The notes under the pieces: model-generated
The model's input: only the letters and a program-made list of their open reading frames with translations
What the model was told of the DNA's origin: nothing
Databases searched by the model: none
Program-made: the position numbers and the translations under genes
Part shown: piece by piece, positions 36,676 to 46,529 of the stretch
Position numbering within the stretch: position 1 is the first letter of the stretch
Layout of the letters: the number at the start of each line of letters is the position of its first letter
Assembly: GCA_036346255.1 (NCBI GenBank)
Contig: CM070633.1
Location: forward strand, 21,266,001 to 21,330,000
Reading direction: 5' to 3'
DNA from: Ampelocalamus luodianensis
Taxonomy: Eukaryota; Streptophyta; Magnoliopsida; Poales; Poaceae
Length of the DNA: 64,000 nt

Positions 36676-36980
36676 AATAGCGACGTAGAATTGAGTAGAT
36701 TAGATAAATGTAGTACATATTTTGAGTAGTTTAGCAACAAAGAATTGTGACAATAGCGACATAGAATTGAGTAGATTAGATAAATGTAGTACATATTTTG
36801 AGTAGTGTAGCAACAAAGAATTGTGACAATAGCGACATAGAATATTGACAATAGCGACATAGAATTGTGACAATAGCGACATAGAATTGAGTAGACTAGA
36901 TAAATATAGTCGAACTGTGTAGTATATATTTTGAGTTGTGTAGCGACATAGAATTGTGACAATAGCGACATACAATTGAG
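36676..36980. repeat. Nested minisatellite, 76-bp and 22-bp units
   Basis: Units starting AATAGCGAC at 36676, 36752 and 36828 have a 76-bp period. From 36828 a 22-bp unit (AATAGCGACATAGAATTGTG plus AC) repeats, followed by another long unit. The whole array lies within the PMD leader intron. Confidence 0.85.
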
Positions 36981-37244
36981 TATGGTACATTGTGAGATAA
37001 AGACGAAGTAGATGATTAGGTCGGAAGAGCAATGAGAATAAGTGTGCGTGGTTATTATTTTGTTAGTGCTTGTTATTATTGTGTTAGTCTTGCGATCAAT
37101 ATCTTGTTAGTGCGGAAAATACCATTTAAACTAGAAAAATAGAATGACATGTATTAAATTTGTATAGAAAATTCGTAGTTGCTACATAGGCTATGTAAAG
37201 ATGCATGAGAAAAATATGGACTTTTTTTTGCTGCATTTTCAGGT

Positions 37245-38722
37245 ATGGCAGATGCGAGTCAGTACGAGTTGCTTGACCCAGTGATTGACACGCGTCACCG
37301 TAGCCGCCTCGATCGCGTGCTCCCCGGAGGGTAGGCGCCGATAGAGCTTGGGGCGTTTGCCACGCACTTCATCGGGCATGGAGGTTGCACCGAGACTGGA
37401 TTCCGAGGTACGTGAAGTTGTGTTCTTCATGCACTCAATCGTGGTCTGATTATTTTGCGTTAACTCCTATTTGTGGTTAATCGTTTGGACGTAGGTTGAG
37501 AGCGGCAGGCCTCCTTCCACTCGCGAGGATGGTGGAGGCGACGGTGGAGGCGATCGGACCAGCGTCGCCGGTCGCACGTCTGGCGTTTTCATGACGACCG
37601 CCCCCTGACGGCGCCGGTTGACCGGCCGGAGGCCGAGACCACACGTTCCACCTCCCGTGAGGGGAGATGACGCCGACGCTGCAGGACGTGAGCTATCTGA
37701 CCGGGTTGCCGTGCGCAGGCGCTCCGATGGCGGCGCACGACGCCCCGCCACGTGGCGCACGGACCTCCAGCCGAGTTCCACGATGTCGCTGCCGCTTAGC
37801 GCGGTACGTGGTGTTCAAAGACCGCACGCCCACGCCGAAGTGGATTTGTCGCTTCTACGTAAGTGTTTGTAACTATTGTTCTCGCAACAATTCGTATGTG
37901 AACCCATCGACGTGTACGTGTCTTCTTGCAGCCCGAGCGTATGGTGGAGAACCCAGGGGACGTCGCTGTTAGGAGGCACTTCGAGGCCTACCTGCTGTGG
38001 TTGTCCGGGTGGGTCATGTTCCTGGGCTCTCACGGCGACAGCGTCGACAAACACTACATCCGGTACGCGCGTGAGGTGGTGAACTCACCGGTCAACGGAT
38101 CCGCAGACGCGTGGGGTCCGGCCGTCCGCGGCGCGACGTGTCGCGCATCGTGCGGCGCTGCGATGCCCGCGCGCGCGCGACGGCTCCATCCTCTCGGGAT
38201 GCCCGCTTCTCTGCGGTTGTGGTCGTTGGAGCATTTCCGGATCGGCGCCACACGGACTTGGGAGCGACGAGGATAGCTTGTACGCCCCGCACGACGCACT
38301 GGACCGGCGGACCATGGGCACGTGTGGTGCCGCCGACGTTAGTTTCATAGTCATATATTATTTTTGTATTGCAATCACTATTTCGTGTGCTTAGTTTGCG
38401 GTGTTCTATTGCGCAGTCACCTTCGCGCGATCACCTCACTCACCCGACTCGCTTCCACCGCGCACGCATCTTTGAACGGTCCTTATTTCATATTTAATTT
38501 GACATACTTAGGTCTACAACTTGTTGATTACTTGTGCAGGTGGATCTGCACCGGGAGATTGTCGAGTTGGTAGACTCCGCGCAGCACATGACAACGCTGG
38601 CGGAGACCAGAGTGCTCCTGCAGCGGATCAGGGAGGCAGGGGTACGTGGAGTGCACATCGCGACGGGTCGCACACCGACCGACCCGGGCGAGGCCCGGGA
38701 CGACACGCGGGGTGGCCCCTAA
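37245..38722 (+). pseudogene. PMD transposon gene with stops and frameshifts
   Basis: Exons by splice sites: 37245-37407, 37495-37858, 37932 to about 38350, and 38540-38722 (TAA). Exon 1 reads MADASQYELLDPVIDTRHRS, then RLDRVLPGG followed by an in-frame TAG at 37333. Exon 2 has LRAAGLLPLARMVEA, then shifted frames up to GEMTPTLQDVSYLTGLP, a PMD core box. Exon 3 reads HFEAYLLWLSGWVMFLGSHG and the WGPAVRGATCR box. Exon 4 (VDLHREIVELVDSAQHMTTL) is helical and has no recognised domain. PMD is shared by host MAIN/MAIL1 proteins and transposon cargo. The stop and at least one shift in exon 2 make a full-length product unlikely. Confidence 0.78.
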
Positions 38723-38848
38723 GAGGGGACGCCACTAGATATTGATTTCTGTTTGCAACTATTATTATGATAGCCATGTAACTTTTATTCTGTTTGCAAC
38801 TAGTATTATGACATTATCCAGTTTCGATACGAAAAGCTTTTGAATACC

Positions 38849-39118
38849 ACGTGATGCGACTATCAAACTTTTGACAACGACGTGACGCGACTATGAAACT
38901 TTCGACAACGACGTGAGCAAACGGCCTAGCTTTCAGGACGATGTCACCAGACGCGCTAGCTTTTTAGGACTATTTGACCCCACGAGCTAGGTTTTTAGGA
39001 CGATGTGACCAGACGAGGCAGCTTTTCAGCACGATGTGACTAGACGATGCAGCTTTCCACGACGATGTGACCGGACGAGCTAGCTTTTCAGGACGATGTG
39101 ACCATACGAGCCAGCATG
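38849..39118. repeat. 31-bp minisatellite, about nine units
   Basis: Regular 31-bp period. The first units are ACGTGATGCGACTATCAAAC-like; later units are ACGATGTGACCAGACGAG-like with GCTAGCTTTTCAGG. The array drifts from one unit type to the other without losing phase. It lies between the PMD stop and the zinc-knuckle frame. Confidence 0.88.
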
Positions 39119-39128
39119 GAGTGGAGAG

Positions 39129-39350
39129 ATGTATGGCTACGCCGTTGTTGGCCATTTCACTGGCCATCCAACCTGGGAGCAACTAATCTGGGCCGCGGAC
39201 ATTGCTAGGCTCAAGGAAAGGTTGGCGGTGACAGTGCGGCGCATCAGGAACGATATGGACGAGGCAGAAGCCGGACATCGCACGAAGAAGTGCTCCATTT
39301 GCAGGGAGTCTGGACACACCTTCAAGACATGCCCCACGCGAAATACTTAG
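39129..39350 (+). CDS. Zinc-knuckle (CCHC) reading frame of the PMD element
   Basis: A 73-codon frame, MYGYAVVGHFTGHPTWEQLI, ends with KKCSICRESGHTFKTCP, a CX2CX4HX4C zinc knuckle. Such knuckles close many plant transposon proteins and bind nucleic acid. It may be the last exon of the PMD gene, displaced by the minisatellite, or a separate small gene. It follows the array by about 10 bp and shows no splice acceptor strong enough to decide. Confidence 0.5.
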   Translation: MYGYAVVGHFTGHPTWEQLIWAADIARLKERLAVTVRRIRNDMDEAEAGHRTKKCSICRESGHTFKTCPTRNT

Positions 39351-39749
39351 GATCAAGGAGACATCGGCCTTCCGGACGTCGCCGCGGGGACCTCATCCGG
39401 TGCCCCGACTAGAGGCAGTCCACATGGGAGACGTTGACATCGCGATCGCAGAAAATATTATTATCAATGTTCAATTATCATTTCAATTAAGTGTTATGAT
39501 GTTCGCGCAAGTTACGTAATATCGGTGTCCATGAATTCCGAACGAATCGCAATATCACTTACCTTCCTATTTACGAATCGTTCATACCTCGGACATCCTC
39601 GCTAAATTCTCCAAAAATTTATCGTAGTAGAACAACATACGACGATGATAAAATGTTATTGCGAGTCTAATGATTTCGCATCGTTCAAAATTTACGAAAA
39701 TCACAAACGCATAAGTGGAATAGGCAAAATCCAAAATTGGCTAGGGCTG

Positions 39750-39950
39750 ACGTATTTATCGCCGGTTCAACTGGCGAGAAGCTATCGCTGTTGAATCGCG
39801 ACAGGAATCAATCGCCAGTTCAACTAGCGATAGCTTCCTGTCGCCAGTTGAATTGGCGATAAATACCTCAACTGGGGACAAAGTGGCGGCGAGTTCTATC
39901 GCCGATTGAATGGCGATAGAGTTCCTATCGCCGATTCAATCAAGCGACGA
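39750..39950. repeat. Subterminal GGCGAT/ATCGCC repeats
   Basis: At least seven short inverted words combine (A)TCGCC or GGCGA(T) with TTCAAC/GTTGAA or TTGAATGGCG. Related words sit at the opposite end (GCCGCTTGAATCGCGAC near 36409). Their placement just inside the terminal repeats suggests transposase-binding or hairpin-forming sites. Confidence 0.6.
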
Positions 39951-40139
39951 TGACATATTTTTGTAATTTTTTGGGGCGACTATTTATTTTTGTAAATATC
40001 TTTTAAAATAATATTATTTTTTTAAAAAATTCTTGTTAAGGCCAAGCTTGTCTTCACGATAATTCACAGAAAAAAGAAGCAAAATTTATGATACATGCAA
40101 GAGAGGGTAGGTTTTTGAACTAGTAGCACGATAATGTTG

Positions 40140-42679
40140 TTTTGACGGGTGAGATTTTTTATTATTTAATTTTTTTAATAATATTTTAAAGTTAACTTCT
40201 TACTAACTTTATTTTCAATTCTGACCCATTTGGTCATACCATAACTCGCGGCGTGGCTAAACCACTATGTCACACCACTTTCCTTAGCGTGGCTAAACCT
40301 GCCACACAAACCGTCGTGCACACACCGTGCCAGTGTGGAGGGCATGCATGGCCATTATCATGCCAGTACTCATGGCGTGACAAGCCTGCGTGATGCCTTG
40401 TCACGCCAACGCGCGTGGCGTGACAGAGGTGACTTAGGTGCTACCAACCCATCCAGTTTTCATTTTCCCCAAACTCCCTCTCTTCCTCCCGTGCATCCTC
40501 TCTCCTTCCCACCCCAACCTCCCCAAATCCGTTGATTTGGAGCCGATTCAAAGTCTATAAACCTGTGAAGACCCCCCAAAGGTAATCTCACCCATTCCCT
40601 CCATTTATTTTGAATAAAATTGGTTAGATTTGTGGATTTAGGGTTTTGGCCGAATTGCATGTTTGAGAGGAATTGGTTTGAATCTTTGCATGTCGGAGTG
40701 AATTGGATAGCATTAGTACGCAATAATAGTTAAATGTGTGCATACTTTGTTGCTTATATCCACATGATTGTTTTCCTTTGGTGTGGGGGGAGGGTTGCAA
40801 ACCCTTGCTCAAATAAATCTTTTTACATGGCTATACCTTAAGTTAACATGCATTCTAGATAGTCTTACTTCATTTGGATGTCTATTGATTAAGAATATTG
40901 AACATATTTTTTTCGTAGCCAATGGCTATAACTCACTTGATAAATATGTCCAAACATGAATGAACCTTCTGCTCAGCCACTACTTGATTCTTGGATCATT
41001 TCGCTTGGTGCCAAGCTTCAGTGGAGTTGTACTTTCACCTATTTACCAGGGCAAATACAACTTTGGAGTATTTCAACATATGATCGGGCCAAGCGCGTGA
41101 CGGAAAAGGGGAAGGCTCCTACTAGTGAGACCGGTGGCCGTACTAGTGCTCCTTGTCGCCCGGGCGCGGTCCGGATCGAAGAGATAAGTTATGTTCAATT
41201 TGCATTCTGATTATTAATTTGGCCATACGTTGTGTTATCCTAACATCATTTAATCGCCCAGCCCATCTCACAGAACATGGTTGACTTCGAGACTGACCGC
41301 TGCCACCGTGGGCAGTCAGGAGACAAGGGGAAGGGAGTGATGGGTCACCAAAACTAATTAACTTCATTCTAACTAACCTTTTTTATTCTAAAAAGGCGCA
41401 CATGTATTGTAGGTGTATTTCGATTTGTTGAGTCGTGCATGATGTCGTTTCTTATGCACGTAACTAAACCCTACGCGCTATGTAATTCACAACTACTTTA
41501 TAAAGTCTATTTCAAGTTTCGTTCTCCTTTTGCATTCAATATTGGTGTGGCAAGACATGCTCAACAGCGTCAAACAAAAGGCAGGGCATATAATACAAGA
41601 AAGGCCCAAAAAAGTGTTTTCTAGACAAAAAAAAGGCACTAAATGGTCTTCGACTCCTAAGTGACGACAAGCACCACAATTCATGCCAATGGAATGTGGC
41701 TGGCTATTCATCCATCTCTGGATTCAAACTAGAAACATCACAGGTTTGAAAAAGATCTACTGCCTAGGGTTGGGATTCTGTTAGCACTGTTCATCTTGAA
41801 TAAAAAATTACAAGGCTAAGATGTCGAAAATCTTGATATCCAAAGGGCCCCTAAGGGGCATTCTTTTTTTTTCAATCTAAGATTGAAGAACGGACTCCAC
41901 GAAGGAATATCAAGCCTTCCTAATTACCATATATTTTATTTACCATACATCTTATGCTACCTACATACACTAAAGTAAGGGCTATTGATTTTGTCGAGAA
42001 TCAGATTGAATAGGCTGATCAAAAATCAATTTCGCAGTTGTGGATAAAGTCTCATCATTCTTTCATAGAATGATAGGGTTTAGGTTATCTTAAATTAGGT
42101 TTACAATTTTTGACCAATTATCCTTGTAAAATCAAATGCTAAATAAGATGTACATAGGCACAGAAAACAGTGAACTTGTGAAGTGATTACCATGCTATGT
42201 TTACAATTGACAATCATGAGCTTGAGGAAAAGTTCATCTTTCGATCAAAATGGTCCATGTATCTTTTGCAACAATCATAAAATTTCTTCATCTAGGAACC
42301 CGTTCCAGCCATGTGAGCTCAAATTTTTGGCTTATATGATATGGAAATTCAATAAATAATGTGCACCCCCAAAGTCGCCTCTATCACGCCACGCGCGTTG
42401 GCGTAATAAGGCAGGCTTGTCACGCCATTCGTACTGGCGTGACAAGGGTAGGGACTGGGCCATGCAAGCCTTCCACGCTGGCACGACATGCGCACGACGA
42501 CTTGCGTGGCAGATTTGGTCACGCTGAGGAAAGTGGTGTGATAAAATGGTTTGGCCACGCTGCACATTATGGCATGACCAAAGGAGTCAGAATTGAAAAT
42601 AAAGTTACCGAGGGTTAACTTTAAAATATTATTAAAAAAGGATTAAATAATAAAAAGCCAGATGGTGACATGGTCAAAA
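40140..42679. mobile_element. Long-TIR element (arms about 300 bp)
   Basis: The arms 40140-40442 and 42363-42679 are inverted copies. Both contain TTTTTTATTATTTAAT, TAATATTTTAAAGTTAAC, TTATTTTCAATTCTGAC, CACACCACTTTCCT, GGCGTGACAAGCCTGC and CCAACGCGCGTGGCGTGA, some with single changes. The 1.9-kb interior has a CT-rich leader-like part (40450-40580) with a donor-like CAAAG|GTAATC and a segment shared with the 6541 and 45060 regions. No transposase or target duplication was found. Confidence 0.75.
40956..41210 (+). other. Unassigned 84-codon frame inside the long-TIR element
   Basis: MNEPSAQPLLDSWIISLGAK onward, ending in a basic and serine/threonine-rich tail. No recognised motif and no neighbouring splice signals strong enough to place it in a gene. 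It may be captured host exon sequence or chance. Confidence 0.2.
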
Positions 42680-43223
42680 GGGTTATTTTTGGAAATAACT
42701 TTGGATTTACCTGTGGGATGGCAAGGTTCATTTGCACTGCATGCAAGCGTGGTCGATTTCTAGAATTATGTTAAGGGTTATTTCTAAAATATTGTTATGA
42801 GAAGGGTTATTTAATAAAGAATATTCTTCTTGAAACTACATTTTCTTAAAGTATACAGAAAAGTTGTGATAAGCAAAAAATGACAAGCAGGTGAGGTTGA
42901 TGAGACATGAGGGAGACAGCAGGCCGCCACGAGTTTTGGAGGCCCGGAAGGTAAATCCGGCCCTTTGTACATACATGTAGTTGATAGTACTAATCAGTAA
43001 ATACATATATATGTTTGCAAATCCTTAATCACGTATGCAAAAGCAATATATATTCATATACAACAATTCATAAATGTAAAATTACCTTAAAATTCCTTCT
43101 AACATTCCTTCTACCTAGTGTTTGCATACTTGGGGTGGGGCCTGCTCGATTGGGGGCCAGGCGCGCCGCTTGCCGCGCCTGTGGCGGCCACCGAGACAGG
43201 CAGGTGAATGGCTCATCTCCTTT
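42680..43223. other. Spacer between two long-TIR elements
   Basis: Non-coding, AT-rich, with three GGGTTATTT-like words between 42680 and 42815. No gene was seen. Confidence 0.45.
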
Positions 43224-43989
43224 GAGTTTTTGGCCGATATAACACTGTTGCACCGTTGAAAAGCAAAAATAGCCCTTCCTCCGAAACAAGAGCAAAAATG
43301 TCACCGCGGACACGCCACGTAGCAATTTCAGCCCTTAAGGGCACGGATTCCCCTCGTCCGGCCCTAGGGCTACGAAATCACCATGCACCGCCTTGTCCGA
43401 CTCCTAGGGGCACTACGCCGCCTTGTCCAGCCCCTGGGGAGTCGACGGTGCGTCGTCTGTGCCCCTAGGGCATGGATTTTGCCTCGGCTGACCCCTAGGA
43501 CCACGACGGCCCCTAGGACCATGACAACCCCCCTCTCCTAAAATAGCTTCAACATTTCATTTTATGTGAAGTTTGTCGTCCGTCGTCATGACATTTCATA
43601 TGAAGTTAGGAATAAAATTTAAAAATAAAATTGATGAATTTTTAGAATAAAATTTGAGAGACTCGCAACGTAATTTGTGAATTACATGATGTGCATCAGT
43701 TGGTTACATGTTTTAGAAATGACAGCATGCACGAATAAAAAAACCCCGAAAACACCTACGATACACGTGTGACTTTTATGGAATTAAAAAAAAGGAGAAT
43801 TGAAATTAGTCTTGACGGCGCATCGGTCCCATCCCCTTGTCTCTTGACTGCTTGCAGCTGCGACCAGCCTCAAAGGAAACACCTACGACGCAACTTCTTC
43901 CAATAGATCGATAGCCCGGACAGGTGTCATTCTGCTCAATGAGTGCCCATTGCATCGTAGGTGTTTTCTTTGAGACTGACCCGTGTCCC

Positions 43990-44139
43990 GAAGGATTGGA
44001 ACATAGCGAGCGTTGAGGTTCCAGTAATGCTTGTTCAACAGAAGCACGAGGGGTGGAGGGCCATCCGCGTTCTGGTGATCCACAACTTACACCGGTGATG
44101 CTCGTCGTAGAAAGGTTCGAGTAGCTCTGGTAGATGCAT
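43990..44139 (-). pseudogene. Truncated PMD first coding exon (third copy)
   Basis: On the minus strand MHLPELLEPFYDEHHRCKLW follows an acceptor (CTTGCAAG). It passes RTRMALHP and meets a stop after about 36 codons; a second frame continues NKHYWNLNARYVPILRDTG. It aligns with the start of the PMD gene at 12245 and then leaves PMD sequence, ending in arm sequence. Only the first exon was kept, so no PMD fold can form. Confidence 0.65.
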
Positions 44140-44141
44140 GA

Positions 44142-44768
44142 CTTGCAAGAGATGAAAGTCATATATTATTAGTGAATAAATTAATAATAAATATGAATTA
44201 CTAGAAATTAATAATTTATGACTAAATTAATTACGAGTAATTTAATACCACTAAATTAATTACAAAACTTTATTACAACAAATTAATTGCAAATAAAAAA
44301 TTACGATTAAATTAATTACAATTAAATAAATTATGAGTTATTAAATGTCAATAAATTAATTATGACTAATTAATTAGCACAAATTAGTTACAAATAAATA
44401 TTTACCACTGAATACAAACAACAAAATTAATATAGACTAATTAACTACGACTAAATTATGTATGTTTAATTATGCTTACTTAATTACGACTAATTAACTA
44501 TGACTAAATTAATTATGGCTAACTAACTATGGCTAATTAATTATGACTATTTAACTAAGAATTAATTAATTACAATTAAATAGTAACGACTAATGTCACT
44601 ATGCCTAATTAATTACAACTAATTAATAACGACTAAATTAATTACAATTAGATAATTACTGTTAATTAATTACAAATATTTAACTAAGAATTAATTAATT
44701 ATGACTAACTTAATGAATAATTAACTACGATTAAATTTATTACGACTAATGCATATGAAAAAATTACC
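44142..44768 (-). repeat. AT-rich leader intron of the third PMD copy
   Basis: Bounded on the minus strand by GGAG|GTAATTTT (start 44768) and CTTGCAAG (end 44142), 627 bp. It is dense in TTAATTACGACTAA-like words, the same motif and position as 12248-12967. Confidence 0.65.
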
Positions 44769-44885
44769 TCCAGATGTCGACCGTTCTGTACTTATACGAT
44801 CCTAACCACTACTCTAAACAATCTCTAATCGATAACAAAATTAGAACCTCCACGCTCGCTCAAATCTCTTTGTCTCATGAATGCA

Positions 44886-44894
44886 ATTTTATAG
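44886..44894 (-). promoter_or_regulatory. TATA box of the third PMD copy
   Basis: CTATAAAAT followed by TGCATTC on the minus strand, about 120 bp upstream of the leader-intron donor, as in the copy at 13090. Confidence 0.5.
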
Positions 44895-44924
44895 CGAGAG
44901 CAAGAGCAAGAGCAAGAGCACAAG

Positions 44925-45048
44925 AACTTCCAATGGATCGGCGGGCGAACAGGTATCATTCTGCTCAATGAGCGCACGGACATGTACACAATGGGCGCTC
45001 ATTGAGAAGAATGATACCTGTCCGAATTGTCGATCCATTGAAGAAGTT
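44925..45048. repeat. Long imperfect hairpin (arms about 51/54 bp)
   Basis: Left arm 44925-44975 and right arm 44995-45048 are inverted copies sharing CAATGGATCG, ACAGGTATCATTCT and CTCAATGAGCGC, with a 19-base loop. A third copy of the arm lies near 43905-43960. The transcript would fold into a stem suited to small-RNA processing; that consequence is inferred. Confidence 0.75.
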
Positions 45049-45703
45049 GCATCGTAGGTGTTTCCTTTGAGACTAGCCGCTGTCGCAGACAGCCAGGAGA
45101 CAAGGGGAAGGGACCGATGCACCACCAAGAGTAATTTCGATCTTTGTTTTTTTTATTCCATAAAAGTCGTGCGTATATCGTAGGTGTTTTCCGGCATTTT
45201 TATTCGTGCATGCTATCATTTCTAAAGCACGTAACAAACTGCTCCTCATGTAATTCACAAATTACGTTGCGAAGTCTCTCAAATTTTATTCCAAAAATTC
45301 GTTAATTTCATTTTTTAAATTTTATTCCCTAACTTCACATGAAATTTCATAACGATGGACGACGAACTTCACATGAAATGTTGAAGCCATTTCAGGAGAA
45401 GGCGGCTGCCGTGGCCCTAGGGACGGCCGAGGCAAAATATGTGGCCCAGGGGCACGAACGACGCACTGCCGCACCCCTGGGGGCCGGACAAGCCGGCGCA
45501 GTGCCCCTAGGGGTTGAACAAGGCAGCGTGTGGCGATTCTGTGGCCCTGGGGGTCGGACGAGGGGAATTCATGCCCCTGGGGGCTGGAATTGCTACATGA
45601 CGCGTCCGCGGTGACATTTTTGCACATGTTGGGGGGGGGGAGGCGCTATTTTTACTTTTCAACGATGCAACAATGTCATATCGACCAAAAACTCGTCTCC
45701 TTC

Positions 45704-46529
45704 GGCCTCTTTGATCCATGTTTGATGCGATTGACGTGATTTATCGTTTTCATAGGCCCTTGTCAGCCCCTTTTGTCTATCTTAGACTTACACTTCATTT
45801 TTCTTGATATCAATATTTGGTTTTTGATCGGACGGTGGAGATCGCTTCTAATGTCCATGCACTGTATACTTCAATGCAGAGGATCCAATCCTTTTGTTGT
45901 TGTCGTTTCTTCTCAAAACTACACATTTTTGTTTTTGTAATTATACACGACATTTGCTATTCTCCTAGCTTGTGGCTTGTAGCCATGAGCGAGACCGACT
46001 CTCAAATTAATATCAAGAGTTTTCGAACTAATATCACTCGTTCGTTCGTGTCTAAAAGTAGGTGCACAAAAATTAAGGGGCAATTCATTATATATCATTG
46101 AATAAATTTAAATCTTCATAATATGTCACTATCGTCTCACTGACACATGAGCCTTACAATGAGTGACATATTGTGAATCAGGTATTTATTCAGTGACATA
46201 TCGTGAATTTTCTCAAAATTAAAGCACAAATTAAGGGTTGATTATATCTATCTACTTGTTCATTTGATGGATGGTTTTCGCCTGTGAAAGCGGTAAAGGG
46301 AAAGACTGCCCAGCAAGTAGCTGGGGAAATGCCCATTGACTCAACTGCAGTACTGCATCAGGAAGCGGAAAGCACGGCCCAAACTGCAGCCCTAGGTAGT
46401 ATTTCAAGCCACCCGGCAAAGGCAAGGGACCGCCGCCGCCGTCCACGCCTCCGGAGCTCTCCGCTGTTGGGCGCGCCATCGACAGCGGCGCCTCGTCGTC
46501 ATCTTACCTTCCTGAGTCCCCCAACCCCT
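45704..46529 (+). other. Upstream region of the FKBP53 gene
   Basis: AT-rich to about 46250, with a near-duplicate GTGACATATTGTGAAT/GTGACATATCGTGAAT pair about 30 bp apart (46170-46210). A GC-rich probable 5' UTR (46390-46529) precedes the ATG. No clear TATA box. Confidence 0.4.

Larger units (their letters stand above)
36319..40032 (+). mobile_element. Mutator-like element carrying a PMD/zinc-knuckle gene
   Basis: A perfect 10-bp target duplication TTGTTAAGGC flanks it (36309-36318 and 40033-40042). Terminal inverted repeats of about 95 bp are nearly identical: both contain ATAATATTATTTTAAAAG, ACAAAAATAAATAGTCGCC and AAAAAATTACAAAAATATG. It is 3714 bp. Inside are a TATA box, leader exon, intron with a minisatellite, PMD exons, a 31-bp minisatellite and a zinc-knuckle frame. 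A 9-11 bp duplication with long TIRs is the Mutator pattern. No transposase is encoded, so mobility would need help in trans. Confidence 0.93.
43224..45694. mobile_element. Mutator-like element with arms of about 700 bp and a PMD fragment
   Basis: Left end GAGTTTTTGGCCGATATAAC; the right end reverse-complements to GAGTTTTTGGTCGATATGAC. Inverted similarity continues through AAAAATGTCACCGCGGAC, a GC-rich zone with CCCCTAGGG/CCCCAGGGG words, and CTCTCAAATTTTATTCC-like sequence. Flanks ATCTCCTTT (43215-43223) and GTCTCCTTC (45695-45703) match 7 of 9. The centre holds a short PMD exon, its AT-rich intron, a TATA box and a hairpin. Confidence 0.85.
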
